Shown here: positions 15,962 to 23,716 of the stretch, piece after piece
How positions within the stretch are numbered: position 1 is the first letter of the stretch
How the letters are laid out: the number at the start of each line of letters is the position of its first letter
From: Actinomadura alba
Lineage (GTDB): Bacteria; Actinomycetota; Actinomycetes; Streptosporangiales; Streptosporangiaceae
Assembly (NCBI RefSeq): GCF_014323705.1
Contig: NZ_JABVEC010000002.1
Span: 1-64,000, forward strand
Direction of reading: 5' to 3'
Length of the DNA: 64,000 nucleotides
The notes under the pieces: generated by a model
What the model was told of the DNA's origin: nothing
Database searches by the model: none
What the model saw: only the letters and a program-made list of their open reading frames with translations
Translations under genes and position numbers: made by a program

Positions 15962-16564
15962 ATGGTTTCCACCGCTTCCGCTGCTTCCGCAACCGATCGT
16001 CCCCAAGCTCCTGCGCGGCCCGGCATCGGCGTCACCGTGATAGGACGTCTGGCGGCCCTGTCCTGCATCGGGTTCGCGGTCGTCAACGTCGTCTTCGAGA
16101 TGACCGACCGCTTCGCCGACGGCCCCTACGCCGAGTACGCCTCTGGGATCGCCGTGATGAACTGGCTTGTCGTCGGGCTGAAGGCGATGGGGGCGGCCGT
16201 GGCACTGTTGTCGGTCGCCGAGCGCCCGAGGTTCGTTCCGCCGGCGCGTCTGGGCGTGTTGTTGTGGGGAGCGTTTGCGATGCTCGGCGTGTACGCCCTG
16301 GGCAGCGTGGTGCAAGCGGTCGGCATGGCCGCGGGCCTGACGGGAACGGCCGACCAGATCGACGTGGCCGGAGTCGGTTACGTGCTCTTTTTCCTGTTGC
16401 TTGCAGCCGGTTACGGTGTCCTGGCGATCTCTTACTCGCGGCGCTTCGGGCTCCGGAAAGGCGTCGCCCTCCTCGGCGTGCTCGGCGCACCCGTGGTCCT
16501 AGGCCTGATCCTGCTGGCCGTACCGACGCTGCTGGCCGCCCTCGGCCTCATGCCTGCGCTCTGA
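15962..16564 (+). CDS. Hypothetical multi-pass membrane protein
   Basis: A 200-residue protein from ATG 15962; an earlier start at 15860 would read through the palindrome and add an unlikely leader. Residues 1-20 are Ala/Ser/Pro-rich. Five hydrophobic helices follow: GRLAALSCIGFAVVNVVF, NWLVVGLKAMGAAVALLSV, GVLLWGAFAMLGVYALGSV, VGYVLFFLLLAAGYGVLAI and LGVLGAPVVLGLILLAVPTLL. I recognise no family. It stands alone between a terminator and a convergent gene. Confidence 0.75.
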   Translation: MVSTASAASATDRPQAPARPGIGVTVIGRLAALSCIGFAVVNVVFEMTDRFADGPYAEYASGIAVMNWLVVGLKAMGAAVALLSVAERPRFVPPARLGVLLWGAFAMLGVYALGSVVQAVGMAAGLTGTADQIDVAGVGYVLFFLLLAAGYGVLAISYSRRFGLRKGVALLGVLGAPVVLGLILLAVPTLLAALGLMPAL

Positions 16565-16595
16565 CTCTCCGTCGCCGACCAGGGACCGGAGAGCG

Positions 16596-17567
16596 TCACC
16601 TCAGGCGCTTAAGGTCCACGTGCTCCAGCTCGGTGATGATGCGGTCGGCGCGGCTGTGCAGCCGCTGGGCCTCGCGCGGCTCGATGTGGGCCAGGAGCTG
16701 GAGCGCCATCACGCGGAAGCGAAGCAGGCCGGCATCGCCGGCCTGCTCGGCGGCGGCACGGGCGTGGTGGATCGCGCGGTCGCGGTCGCCGAGCTTCCAG
16801 TGGCAGTACGCCAGCCCGTGATCGCGCCGGAACAGCGCAAAGGCAACGGGGCTGCGGACGTTGATGGATCGATACAGCCGTGCCGCCGGCAACAGGCGCG
16901 GCTGCGGCCCGGCGTGGATCAGGTGATACGCGCGCTGATCGGCCCAGCGCGCGTGATAGCAGTCCCGCTCGCCGCCGGGTGGCAGCCGCGCGATCTGCGC
17001 CTGCGCCCGCGCGAGTGCCTCGTCGGCGTGGACCGCCTGACCGGCGTCCGTCTCCAGCCGGGCCTCAAGCAGTGCGGACTCGACCTGCGCGGCCACGGCC
17101 ACGTGCGTCGTGTCGGCGGCATGCACCAACCGCAGCCGGGCATCTTGGGGGTTGCGTCGGCGCAGCGCGACCGAGGCCAGGCCGAGGTGGATCCAGCATG
17201 CGGTGGGCGACTCGGCGATCGGCGGCCGGTCCCACAGCCACAGCTGTGCCTCGCGCAGCGACAGCGGCAGGTCCGCGAAGCGGCCGTGGTACTGCCCCAT
17301 CCAGCGCGCGGTGTCTTCGAGCGGTTGCGGCACGCCGAAGTAGCGCAGCAGCCAGCGCCCGTACTGCCCGCCGGACGCGTTGCCCCGGCTCTTGAGGCGG
17401 CGCAGCCCGCGTTCGATCGTTCCCGGATCAACCGGCAGCCCCACCCACGGCCCGGCGCGCCGCATGAGCGTGTGGGTCAGCGCGGTCCACCCGCCGTGCT
17501 CGCCGGTCAGGTGTTCGAGGTAGCGCTGCCAGGTGCAGCCCATCGGGGAGGTGTCGCTCACTGCCAT
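16596..17567 (-). CDS. TPR-like helical hypothetical protein
   Basis: A 323-residue, strongly helical, Ala/Arg/His-rich protein. Residues ~115-310 contain tetratricopeptide-like helical pairs (ESPTACWIHLGLASVALRR, ERDCYHARWADQRAYHLI, FALFRRDHGLAYCHWKLGDRDRAIHHARAA, LRFRVMALQLLAHIEP). The N-terminal 110 residues have conserved-looking Trp and Gly motifs (WQRYLEHLTGEHGGWTALTHTL, WLLRYFGVPQP) that I cannot place. No helix-turn-helix or membrane segment is seen. It is divergent from the endonuclease/phosphatase-fold gene, with only about 50 bases between starts, which suggests a shared promoter region and possibly a functional link. Confidence 0.75.
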   Translation of the reverse strand: MAVSDTSPMGCTWQRYLEHLTGEHGGWTALTHTLMRRAGPWVGLPVDPGTIERGLRRLKSRGNASGGQYGRWLLRYFGVPQPLEDTARWMGQYHGRFADLPLSLREAQLWLWDRPPIAESPTACWIHLGLASVALRRRNPQDARLRLVHAADTTHVAVAAQVESALLEARLETDAGQAVHADEALARAQAQIARLPPGGERDCYHARWADQRAYHLIHAGPQPRLLPAARLYRSINVRSPVAFALFRRDHGLAYCHWKLGDRDRAIHHARAAAEQAGDAGLLRFRVMALQLLAHIEPREAQRLHSRADRIITELEHVDLKRLR

Positions 17568-17620
17568 GTCCGCAATCGTGTCCTACCGTGCTCCCGGTCC
17601 CGATCCCTACCGTGCGCTGC

Positions 17621-18403
17621 ATGACGACCTTCACCGCCGTGACCTACAACGTTCTAGCCCAGTCCTTCGCCCACCCCGATCGCTACCCCCTCTGCCCTCC
17701 CGAGGCCCTCAGCCCGGCCCGCCGCCACGCCCTGCTGCTCACCCGCGTCGAGGAACTCGACGCCGACCTGCTGTGCCTGCAGGAGCTTGAGCCCGCGATG
17801 TACGACGGCCTGCGCGCTCGCCTGGAAACCACCCACGGTGCGGCTTACGTGCAGCGCGGCCGGCGCCCCGACGGCGTGGCCGTCTTCGCCCGGCGTTCCC
17901 TCTTCGGCGGGCTCGAACACCATGAACTGCACTACGAGGCACAGCGTCGCGGTGACGACGACCTGGCGCTGATCGTCCGGCTCACCCTCGATGACCGGCC
18001 ACTCCATGTCGCTTGCACCCACCTGGCGTGGCAACCCGAGTCGACGCCGCGCGCCGAGCACGTCGGCCACCGTCAGATGCTCGAACTCCTCGCGCACCGC
18101 GATGCCACGGCCCCGGACGCCACCTGGATCTTCGCCGGCGACTTCAACGCCATATCTCAGAGCATCGTGGTCGCGGCTGCGCTGGAGCGGGGGATGGACG
18201 AGAGCTGCCGCAGCCAGCGGCCGTGGGACACCTGTGCCATCAACGGCCGACCGCGCAAGCTCGACTACCTGCTGTTCTCCACGGGACGACTCGAGCCGCG
18301 CCCCGGTACTCTGCCCAAGCTCTTCCGCGACACCGCGCTGCCGTCCCCGACCGAACCCTCGGACCACCTGCCGCTGCGCGTCGACTTCTCACCGATCCCG
18401 TAA
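17621..18403 (+). CDS. Endonuclease/exonuclease/phosphatase (EEP, DNase I-like) family hydrolase
   Basis: A 260-residue EEP-fold metal hydrolase. Start ATG 17621 gives MTTFTAVTYNVLAQ with the family's first Asn at residue 10. The motif CLQELE contains the metal-binding Glu, IFAGDFNA contains the Asp and Asn, KLDYLLF the late Asp, and PSDHLPLRVDF the terminal catalytic Asp-His. The proportions (Y-N-V-L and D-Y-L-L) are nearest to CCR4/nocturnin-like or sphingomyelinase-like members; DNA, RNA and phospholipid are all possible substrates. There is no signal peptide, so it is cytoplasmic. Confidence 0.88.
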   Translation: MTTFTAVTYNVLAQSFAHPDRYPLCPPEALSPARRHALLLTRVEELDADLLCLQELEPAMYDGLRARLETTHGAAYVQRGRRPDGVAVFARRSLFGGLEHHELHYEAQRRGDDDLALIVRLTLDDRPLHVACTHLAWQPESTPRAEHVGHRQMLELLAHRDATAPDATWIFAGDFNAISQSIVVAAALERGMDESCRSQRPWDTCAINGRPRKLDYLLFSTGRLEPRPGTLPKLFRDTALPSPTEPSDHLPLRVDFSPIP

Positions 18404-18625
18404 CCGGCTGGTCCTGTCGGCGCAGCCACTTGCAGGCCACCCGACATCGAGCGCCCGCCTCATGGTGGTGGCACTTGCGGAGGACCGCGCCGAGCAGATC
18501 CATCTGCGCGTCGATCGCGCGCCTCGGCTCCGGCCGGCCCATGGCGCCACTCTGTCGCGGCTTCCGGGTCTTTCTCGCGGGGGCGTGGCCTTGATGTGGA
18601 GGTGATGGCGCGGTATGGCTGGGAC

Positions 18626-19465
18626 ATGACTGTGGTGATCACCGGGGCGACCGGGAACGTGGGCGGCAATGTGGTAGCCGGGCTGCTGGAGCGCGGGGTG
18701 CCGGTGCGGGTGACCAGCCGGGATCCGGGTGGAGCGGTGTTCCCGGCGGGTGTGGAGGTGGCGCCGGCGGATCTGACCGAGCCGGAGAGCCTTCGGGCGG
18801 CGCTGGTGGGAGCGGATCGGGTGTTCCTGTACCCGCGCATGCAGGACCCGGACGCGCTGGTCGCGGTGCTGTCGGAGGCGGGGGTCGAGCACGTGGTGCT
18901 GCTGTCGTCGTCCGCGGCGGCGGCCGAGGGCGTGGAGGACGACTTCAACGGAGGCAACCTCCTCAGGAGGATCGAGAGGCCTCTCGCCGCGTCCGGGCTG
19001 ACGTACACGTTCCTGCGCCCGGACACGTTCGCCGGCAACGCCTCGGCCTGGCGGCACACCATCAGGGCCAGCGGCACCGTCCCGCTGCCCTACCCGGACT
19101 CGGTGCAGGTGCCGATCCACGAGAAGGACATCGCCGATGTCGCCGTGGTGGCGCTGACCACCGACCGGCTGAACAACGCCGCGCCGGTGCTCACCGGGCC
19201 GGAGCGGATCACCCTGCGCGAGCAGGTGGCGGCCATCGGCGCCGCGATCGAGCGCGAGTTGACCGTGGTGGAGCAGACCGAGGCGGAGGCCCGGGAGTTC
19301 TTCGGGCGGTTCATGGCGCCGCGGTTCTTCGACGCCATCCTCGGTGCCTGGCGGGCGTCGGTCGGCGCGACGCCCGAGATCTCGCCGGAGGTGGAGAAGA
19401 TCACCGGCCATCCCGGCCGCACGTTCGCCCGGTGGGCCGTCGACCACGCCGACCGGTACCGGTAG
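18626..19465 (+). CDS. NmrA-like NAD(P)-binding oxidoreductase
   Basis: A 279-residue Rossmann-fold protein starting at ATG 18626 so that MTVVITGATGNVGGNVV places the NAD(P) motif (GATGNVG) at residue 7. HVVLLSSSAA and YTFLRPDTFAGNA are typical of the NmrA/azoreductase-like atypical short-chain dehydrogenases, which often lack the catalytic Tyr-Lys pair (absent here too) and act as quinone reductases or redox sensors. It ends with a helical C-terminal domain (REFFGRFMAPRFFDAILGAW). About 200 bases upstream hold nothing I can identify. Confidence 0.85.
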   Translation: MTVVITGATGNVGGNVVAGLLERGVPVRVTSRDPGGAVFPAGVEVAPADLTEPESLRAALVGADRVFLYPRMQDPDALVAVLSEAGVEHVVLLSSSAAAAEGVEDDFNGGNLLRRIERPLAASGLTYTFLRPDTFAGNASAWRHTIRASGTVPLPYPDSVQVPIHEKDIADVAVVALTTDRLNNAAPVLTGPERITLREQVAAIGAAIERELTVVEQTEAEAREFFGRFMAPRFFDAILGAWRASVGATPEISPEVEKITGHPGRTFARWAVDHADRYR

Positions 19466-19639
19466 CCGGCGGGGCGGGGCGGTCAGCGTGATCTCGGGTG
19501 GGCTGCTTTCCGCATAGGAGTTCCGCAGGGCGCCGGCTCAGGGAGGAGGCCGCCCGGACCACGCCTCGGGGCGGGAAAGTAGAAGCCGGTTGCGGTTGAT
19601 ACCTATGTGACCGCCATCCGCGCCATGGAAAGGCACCAC

Positions 19640-20197
19640 ATGACAGGGGACCCCCCGCCCCGCCCGGCCGAGCGTTTCGACGAGGTCTTCGACGTCTACT
19701 TCGCCGAGATCCACCGGTACGCGGCCAAGCGGCTCGGCCCGGACGCCGCCGCCGACGTCGCGGCGCAGACGTTTCTGGAGGCGTTCCGGCAACGCCGGCG
19801 CTACGACCCGGAACGTGCGCACGTGCGCACCTGGCTGTACGGCATCGCGACCAAGGTGGTCGGCAGGCACAAGCGGGCCGAGACGCGCGCGCTGCGGACA
19901 CGCGCCCGCCTCGGCCCGGGCCGCAGCAGCGAGGAGCACACCGAACGGGTCGATTCGCGGGTCAGCGCCGAGGGCCTGCGAGGCGAGCTCGCCGGGGCGA
20001 TCGCGGCGCTGCCGCGCGGGCAACGCGACGTGCTGCTGCTCGTGGCCCTGGCCGACCTCAGCCACGACGAGGTCGCGGCGGCGCTGGGGATCTCCTATGG
20101 CACGGTCGGCTCCCGGCTGAACCGCGCCCGAACCACGCTGCGCAAGGCGCTGGGCGGGACCAATCCGATGCTCACTTTGGAGGAACAACATGGATGA
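19640..20197 (+). CDS. ECF-type RNA polymerase sigma factor
   Basis: About 185 residues from ATG 19640; ATG 19625 or GTG 19607 would lengthen it slightly. Region 2 reads FDEVFDVYFAEIHRYAAKRLGPDAAADVAAQTFLEAF and RTWLYGIATKVVGRHKR. Region 4 reads LAGAIAALPRGQRDVLLLVALADLSHDEVAAALGISYGTVGSRLNRART. It belongs to the group of actinobacterial sigma factors encoded with a CU044_5270-type membrane protein, which starts eight bases before this gene's stop, so the two are coupled and the partner probably serves as its anti-sigma or sensor. Confidence 0.9.
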   Translation: MTGDPPPRPAERFDEVFDVYFAEIHRYAAKRLGPDAAADVAAQTFLEAFRQRRRYDPERAHVRTWLYGIATKVVGRHKRAETRALRTRARLGPGRSSEEHTERVDSRVSAEGLRGELAGAIAALPRGQRDVLLLVALADLSHDEVAAALGISYGTVGSRLNRARTTLRKALGGTNPMLTLEEQHG

Positions 20198-21368
20198 GGT
20201 GCGGATGGTCCGGGACCGCTACCCCGAGCCCGCCCCGCCCACCGCCCAGGAGATCGCCCGGGCGAAGGCACTGCTGAACGAGGCGCCGCGCCGTTCACTG
20301 CCCCGGCTGCGGTGGGGCCTGGGCGGCGTGGTCGCGGCGGGCGCGGCCGCGACCCTGGCGTTCACACTCGTCGGGGGGAATACGTCCGGCGGGGGGAACC
20401 CCGCGCCGCTCCGCACGGTGAACCTGGACGCCAAGGGGGCGATCCTCGCGGCGGCGGAGAAGGCGGAACAACAGCCGATCGGCAAGTACTGGTACGTCGA
20501 CCACCTCGACGGCCAGTCCTACATCATGCGTCCGAAGACCGGTACCTACGCGATCACCGGTGCGACCAGCGAGTCGTTCAGTTGGTACGGCGCGAAGCCC
20601 GGCATGGGCGAGGCGTACTACGGCCGCGACCTCCCGGCCCACCCGCTGACCGCGCGGGATGCCGCACTGTGGCGCAAGGCCGGCTCCCCGTCGAGCTTCC
20701 GCGTCTGGTCGGGCGACAAGTACCTCACCTTCACCACCAAGGCGACGAAGTGGAGCGCGAACGGCCCGGAGCGCGGCACCGACCCCCGCGGCGGCGGGGA
20801 CTTCATGGGGAAGTCGGCCAAGGAGCTGCAGAACCTGCCGACCTCCCCGGACGAGCTCGCCAAGATGTTCTTGAGCGAGACGGAGATGAAGAGGGCGATG
20901 GGCCACCTGCCGAATCCGCGGGCCGAACTGGAACAACGCTTCCGGCAGGCGGAGCCCTACTCCGACATCATGAGGGTGGCGTCGCTCCTGGGGCGTGCTC
21001 CGGTCCCGCCGAAGGTGCGGGCGGGCCTGATGCGGGCGCTGGCCTCCCAGCCGGGCATCCACGCGATCGGCCGCGGCACCGACCCGCTGGACCGCCAGGG
21101 CGTCGCGCTGGCCTCCGACGACCGCGCCACGACGGTCACCGGCGAGTTCGGTGGGCCAAAGGTCGATCAAGGGACCTACCGCTCCCGCGCAGTAGTCATC
21201 TTCGATGAGCGCACCGGCGCGCTGCTGTCCCGCCAGGAGGAGCTGACCAAGCCCGGCGGCCGGTACGCGGAGATGAAGCCGGGCTTCATCATCGAATACC
21301 AGGCCGTCCGCTCGACGAACTGGACCGACACCAAGCCGACCCCCCCGGCCGAACTGCCGTTCGACTGA
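20190..21368 (+). CDS. CU044_5270 family membrane protein (likely sigma-factor partner)
   Basis: A 392-residue protein. Residues 1-45 are cytoplasmic with a short helix (TAQEIARAKALLNEAP). One membrane helix (residues ~45-63, GLGGVVAAGAAATLAFTLV) is followed by a large outside domain with YWYVDHLDGQSYIMRPKTG, ELQNLPTSPDEL, VAALLGRAPVPPKVRAGLMRALA-like and a terminal YQAVRSTNWTD segment. This matches the CU044_5270 family, encoded almost always behind an ECF sigma gene. The eight-base overlap with the sigma gene supports co-regulation. By position and topology it likely controls the sigma factor, although no classical anti-sigma zinc motif is present. Confidence 0.88.
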   Translation: MDEVRMVRDRYPEPAPPTAQEIARAKALLNEAPRRSLPRLRWGLGGVVAAGAAATLAFTLVGGNTSGGGNPAPLRTVNLDAKGAILAAAEKAEQQPIGKYWYVDHLDGQSYIMRPKTGTYAITGATSESFSWYGAKPGMGEAYYGRDLPAHPLTARDAALWRKAGSPSSFRVWSGDKYLTFTTKATKWSANGPERGTDPRGGGDFMGKSAKELQNLPTSPDELAKMFLSETEMKRAMGHLPNPRAELEQRFRQAEPYSDIMRVASLLGRAPVPPKVRAGLMRALASQPGIHAIGRGTDPLDRQGVALASDDRATTVTGEFGGPKVDQGTYRSRAVVIFDERTGALLSRQEELTKPGGRYAEMKPGFIIEYQAVRSTNWTDTKPTPPAELPFD

Positions 21369-21371
21369 CCC

Positions 21372-21535
21372 TTCGCCCGGTCCATCAGCCGGGTCTCGAT
21401 ACCGTCCAGGACGGCCTGCGGACCGAAGGTGAAACGGTCGTCCAGCGCCTCGTCGCCCTCGTTCGCCCAAACCTCGCGGGCGTGGGCGGCGAGGTGCGGC
21501 CGTTCAGGGGCCAGGCGCTCCAGGTAGGACTCCCT
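21372..21535 (-). pseudogene. TetR-regulator C-terminal relic
   Basis: On the minus strand a frame beginning just after an in-frame stop near 21540 reads YLERLAPERPHLAAHAREVW...DEALDDRFTFGPQAVLDGIETRL. The end (DRF.FG...ILDGIE) is the hallmark of the C-terminus of one large TetR subfamily. The DNA-binding and most of the ligand domain are absent. The frame continues antisense into the preceding gene without its own stop. It is a remnant. Confidence 0.55.
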
Positions 21536-21638
21536 CGGCCGCGGTCACAGGGTGGTTGCGGGTCGCGCGGCGTGATCGCGAATAAGTGAGCCCCTGGTAG
21601 ATCGAGATCTGCTTCGCGCGGGACCCGCCCGCAACCCC

Positions 21639-21669
21639 TTGACCTCGAGTGCGCTTGATGTTCCAGAGT
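21639..21669 (+). promoter_or_regulatory. MerR-type promoter with 19-base spacer
   Basis: TTGACC (21639-21644) and CAGAGT (21664-21669) are separated by 19 bases containing an imperfect dyad (CTCGAGTGCGCTTGATG). This overlong spacer with a dyad is the signature of MerR-family-activated promoters; the sequence closely resembles the CCTCAAGT..ACTTGAGG operators of SoxR-type sites. The -10 is only about 7 bases before the ATG at 21677, so the mRNA would be leaderless. No MerR gene lies in this window. Confidence 0.6.
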
Positions 21670-21676
21670 GATTTTC

Positions 21677-22135
21677 ATGAGCACAACGGACACCAATGCG
21701 CAAACACGCGAGGCCGAGATCGACGCGATCAAGCAGCTGGTCGCCACGGTCGAACACGCCCAGAACAACGAGCTCCCCGACGAGTTCCTCCGCCTGTTCC
21801 GGACCGACGCGATCTGGACGACGGGCGGCGGCAAACGCCTCTTCGGCCTCGACGAGATCTCGACATTCACCCACCAGGTGCTCCCCGGTGGGATGCAGGG
21901 CCTGACGATCACGTTCGAGCTGGAACACGTGCTGTTCATCCGCCCCGACGTCGCTGCCGTCAAGCTGCGCCAGGTGTACCAAACACCCGACGGGCCGGAC
22001 GTGGGCTCTCCGCTGTGGGTCATGGCGAAGGAAGACGGGCAGTGGCTCCTGACCGCCTGCCAGAACATCGGCGTGCCCGACGACGAGCTGGGGGCGAGCG
22101 TGGAAAGCAGGCCCATCTTCGGCTCCGGAAGGTGA
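21677..22135 (+). CDS. SgcJ/EcaC-type SnoaL-like protein
   Basis: A 152-residue SnoaL/NTF2-like protein of the SgcJ/EcaC group, recognised from EIDAIKQLVATVEHAQNNELPDEFLRLF, DAIWTTGGGKRLFGLDEI, FTHQVLPGG and WLLTACQNIGV. Members occur in aromatic polyketide and other clusters, but most are orphan proteins of unknown catalytic role. ATG 21677 is preceded by no ribosome binding site, in agreement with the leaderless MerR-type promoter at 21639-21669. That implies induction by a MerR-family sensor encoded elsewhere. Confidence 0.82.
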   Translation: MSTTDTNAQTREAEIDAIKQLVATVEHAQNNELPDEFLRLFRTDAIWTTGGGKRLFGLDEISTFTHQVLPGGMQGLTITFELEHVLFIRPDVAAVKLRQVYQTPDGPDVGSPLWVMAKEDGQWLLTACQNIGVPDDELGASVESRPIFGSGR

Positions 22136-22236
22136 AGCCGGTACTCACCCGTCGACAACTGATGGCGTCAGCCATATCTGCGAGGCCTGGCTGATGGGAT
22201 GATCTGCTGACCGCTCACGAGCTGAAAGCCACTGCC

Positions 22237-22881
22237 ATGCCCCACGTCCCCGCTGACCCAACGGTCCTTCACCCGTTTCCCGACCAGCCGCGGGTGGTGT
22301 TGTTGAAGCCGCTGGTGACCTCCGAACTCATCGAGGTCGGGGAGTACTCCTACTACGACGACCCTGACGAGCCGACCGCTTTCGAGACCCGGAACGTGCT
22401 CTACCACTACGGGCCGGAGAAGCTGATAATCGGGAAGTTCTGCGCGTTGGGCACTGGGGTCAGGTTCATCATGAACGGCGCCAACCACCGCATGGACGGC
22501 CCGTCCACCTTCCCCTTCCCCATCATGGGCGGATCCTGGGCCGAACACTTCGACCTGATCACCGGCCTACCCGGCCGAGGCGACACCATCGTCGGCAACG
22601 ACGTCTGGTTCGGCTACAACACCATGGTGATGCCCGGCGTACACATAGGACACGGCGCGATCATCGCCTCGGGCGCCGTGGTCGTCGACGACGTCCCCGA
22701 CTACGGCATCGTCGGCGGCAACCCGGCCGAACTCATCCGCACCCGCTACAACGACGACGAGATCGCCCGCCTCCTGGCGCTGGCATGGTGGGACTGGCCC
22801 GCCGAGCACATCACCGAACATCTGCGGGTCATCATGTCCGGCACCATCGACGACCTCGAAAAGCTCATGCCCCGAGCCTGA
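22237..22881 (+). CDS. CatB/Vat-type O-acetyltransferase (xenobiotic acetyltransferase family)
   Basis: A 214-residue left-handed beta-helix acetyltransferase. KLIIGKFCALGTGVRFIMNGANHRMDG carries the catalytic His (residue 84). STFPFPIMGG, DTIVGNDVWFGYNTMVMPGVHIGHGAIIASGAVV and IVGGNPAELIRTR are the hexapeptide coils and acetyl-CoA-binding end shared with Vat streptogramin acetyltransferases and CatB. It could modify a hydroxylated antibiotic or metabolite. Actinomycete housekeeping homologues of unknown substrate are common, so resistance cannot be claimed. Confidence 0.9.
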   Translation: MPHVPADPTVLHPFPDQPRVVLLKPLVTSELIEVGEYSYYDDPDEPTAFETRNVLYHYGPEKLIIGKFCALGTGVRFIMNGANHRMDGPSTFPFPIMGGSWAEHFDLITGLPGRGDTIVGNDVWFGYNTMVMPGVHIGHGAIIASGAVVVDDVPDYGIVGGNPAELIRTRYNDDEIARLLALAWWDWPAEHITEHLRVIMSGTIDDLEKLMPRA

Positions 22882-23017
22882 CCCACCTCAGTCGTCACCG
22901 ACCGCCAGCGTGCTGGTCCGTACGGGCTCCGGATCGACCGGCGCCTGAAGCGGCGAGCCCGCGGCCGCGCCGGATAAATATGTGGCGCTCACGCGACCGC
23001 TCTCATACGCTCTTTTC

Positions 23018-23092
23018 AGCGCGATGGAGCAGCTCGGTCAGCTCGCAGGGCTCATAATCCTGAGGTCGCAGGTTCAAATCCTGCTCGCGCCA
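23018..23092 (+). tRNA. tRNA-Met (CAT), initiator-like variant
   Basis: The cloverleaf is complete: acceptor AGCGCGA/TCGCGCC, D-arm GAGC..GCTC, anticodon stem CAGGG/TCCTG with loop CTCATAA, T-arm GCAGG-TTCAAAT-CCTGC, discriminator A followed by genomic CGA (no CCA). The body (TG-GAGC-AGCTCGGT.AGCTCGC..GG-CTCATAA) follows bacterial initiator tRNA, and position 1-72 is a mismatch (A-C) as in initiators. However, the usual three G-C pairs of the anticodon stem are reduced (G31-T39). It may be an extra initiator variant or a decaying copy left by an integrative element. Confidence 0.7.
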
Positions 23093-23294
23093 CGAATGCA
23101 CCTCCCGGTGCGACGCCAGGGTTAGGTCGTTCCAGGAATACGACGCCATTGGGCTTGTGCCCGTGGGAGGCCTCACGGCTGTGTGTGCTGACGCCGACTA
23201 TGAGCAGAGTGCCGGTCGGTAGAGCGCTCTCGGGCTTCCTGCCCGACCATGAGGGTCGACCACGCGGCAAACGGCGACCGACTCAGGGCGGATC

Positions 23295-23483
23295 GTGAGT
23301 AGGAGGCGGTACGTCGCCAGAGGAGTACCAGGGGGCTACCGAATCTGGGACAACAGGGGGCGTCGCTGGTGGGGCGACCACTACGAGGTCTGCCCTGATG
23401 ATCTTCTCGGCGAACTGAACGGTGCGAAGGACCACGAGAAGATCACCGCCTTGCTCAAGCGTTACCGGGCACAAAAGCGATAG
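23295..23483 (+). CDS. Hypothetical small basic protein
   Basis: A 62-residue protein from GTG 23295 with RGVPGGYRIWDNRGRRWWGDHYEVCP and a helical end (DHEKITALLKRYRAQKR). The W/Y/R-rich N-terminal half looks like a small compact fold, and codon use is good. I know no family, but similar small Trp-rich proteins occur in actinobacterial mobile regions. It is the first of several unrecognised genes behind the tRNA. Confidence 0.5.
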   Translation: MSRRRYVARGVPGGYRIWDNRGRRWWGDHYEVCPDDLLGELNGAKDHEKITALLKRYRAQKR

Positions 23484-23572
23484 CCATCCGACCTCGGCCG
23501 CACCCAGCATGGGTCGTACGGCCGGCGGGCAGGGATCAAGCAACCTGCATCGGAATCATCGGCAGTGCTCAG

Positions 23573-23716
23573 GTGGCAGCCCACGCGCCACCGGAGGTGG
23601 TCGAGACGGTGCGCCGCCACGTTCAGTTCGTTGACGGCCGGGTCGCCATCTTTGATGACCACCTGCGGTACGGCGCGCGTTGCAACCGGGACGAGGCATC
23701 GCGGCGCTCGCCGTGA
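23573..23716 (+). CDS. Possible 47-residue protein
   Basis: From GTG 23573 the frame reads APPEVVETVRRHVQFVDGRVAIFDD and stops at a TGA overlapping a GTG (23713) in the next frame. Composition is protein-like, but there is no ribosome binding site. It may be a real coupled small gene or the N-terminal part of an ancestral longer gene broken by a frameshift. Confidence 0.3.
   Translation: MAAHAPPEVVETVRRHVQFVDGRVAIFDDHLRYGARCNRDEASRRSP

Noticed and set aside
18404..18625. Minus-strand frame containing RRAIDAQMDLLGAVLRKCHHHE
   Set aside because: Composition looks partly protein-like, but there is no start signal or recognisable family, and it overlaps the end of the endonuclease-fold gene.
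22237..22881. Streptogramin-resistance gene (vat)
   Set aside because: The family match is good, but chromosomal actinomycete members of this acetyltransferase family mostly have unknown substrates; there is no resistance context, so only the family name is given.
23052..23270. A minus-strand frame ending in ARAGFEPATSGL
   Set aside because: This ending is the well-known artefact of translating through the reverse strand of a tRNA T-arm. The frame overlaps the tRNA at 23018-23092, and I could not support the remaining part as a gene.
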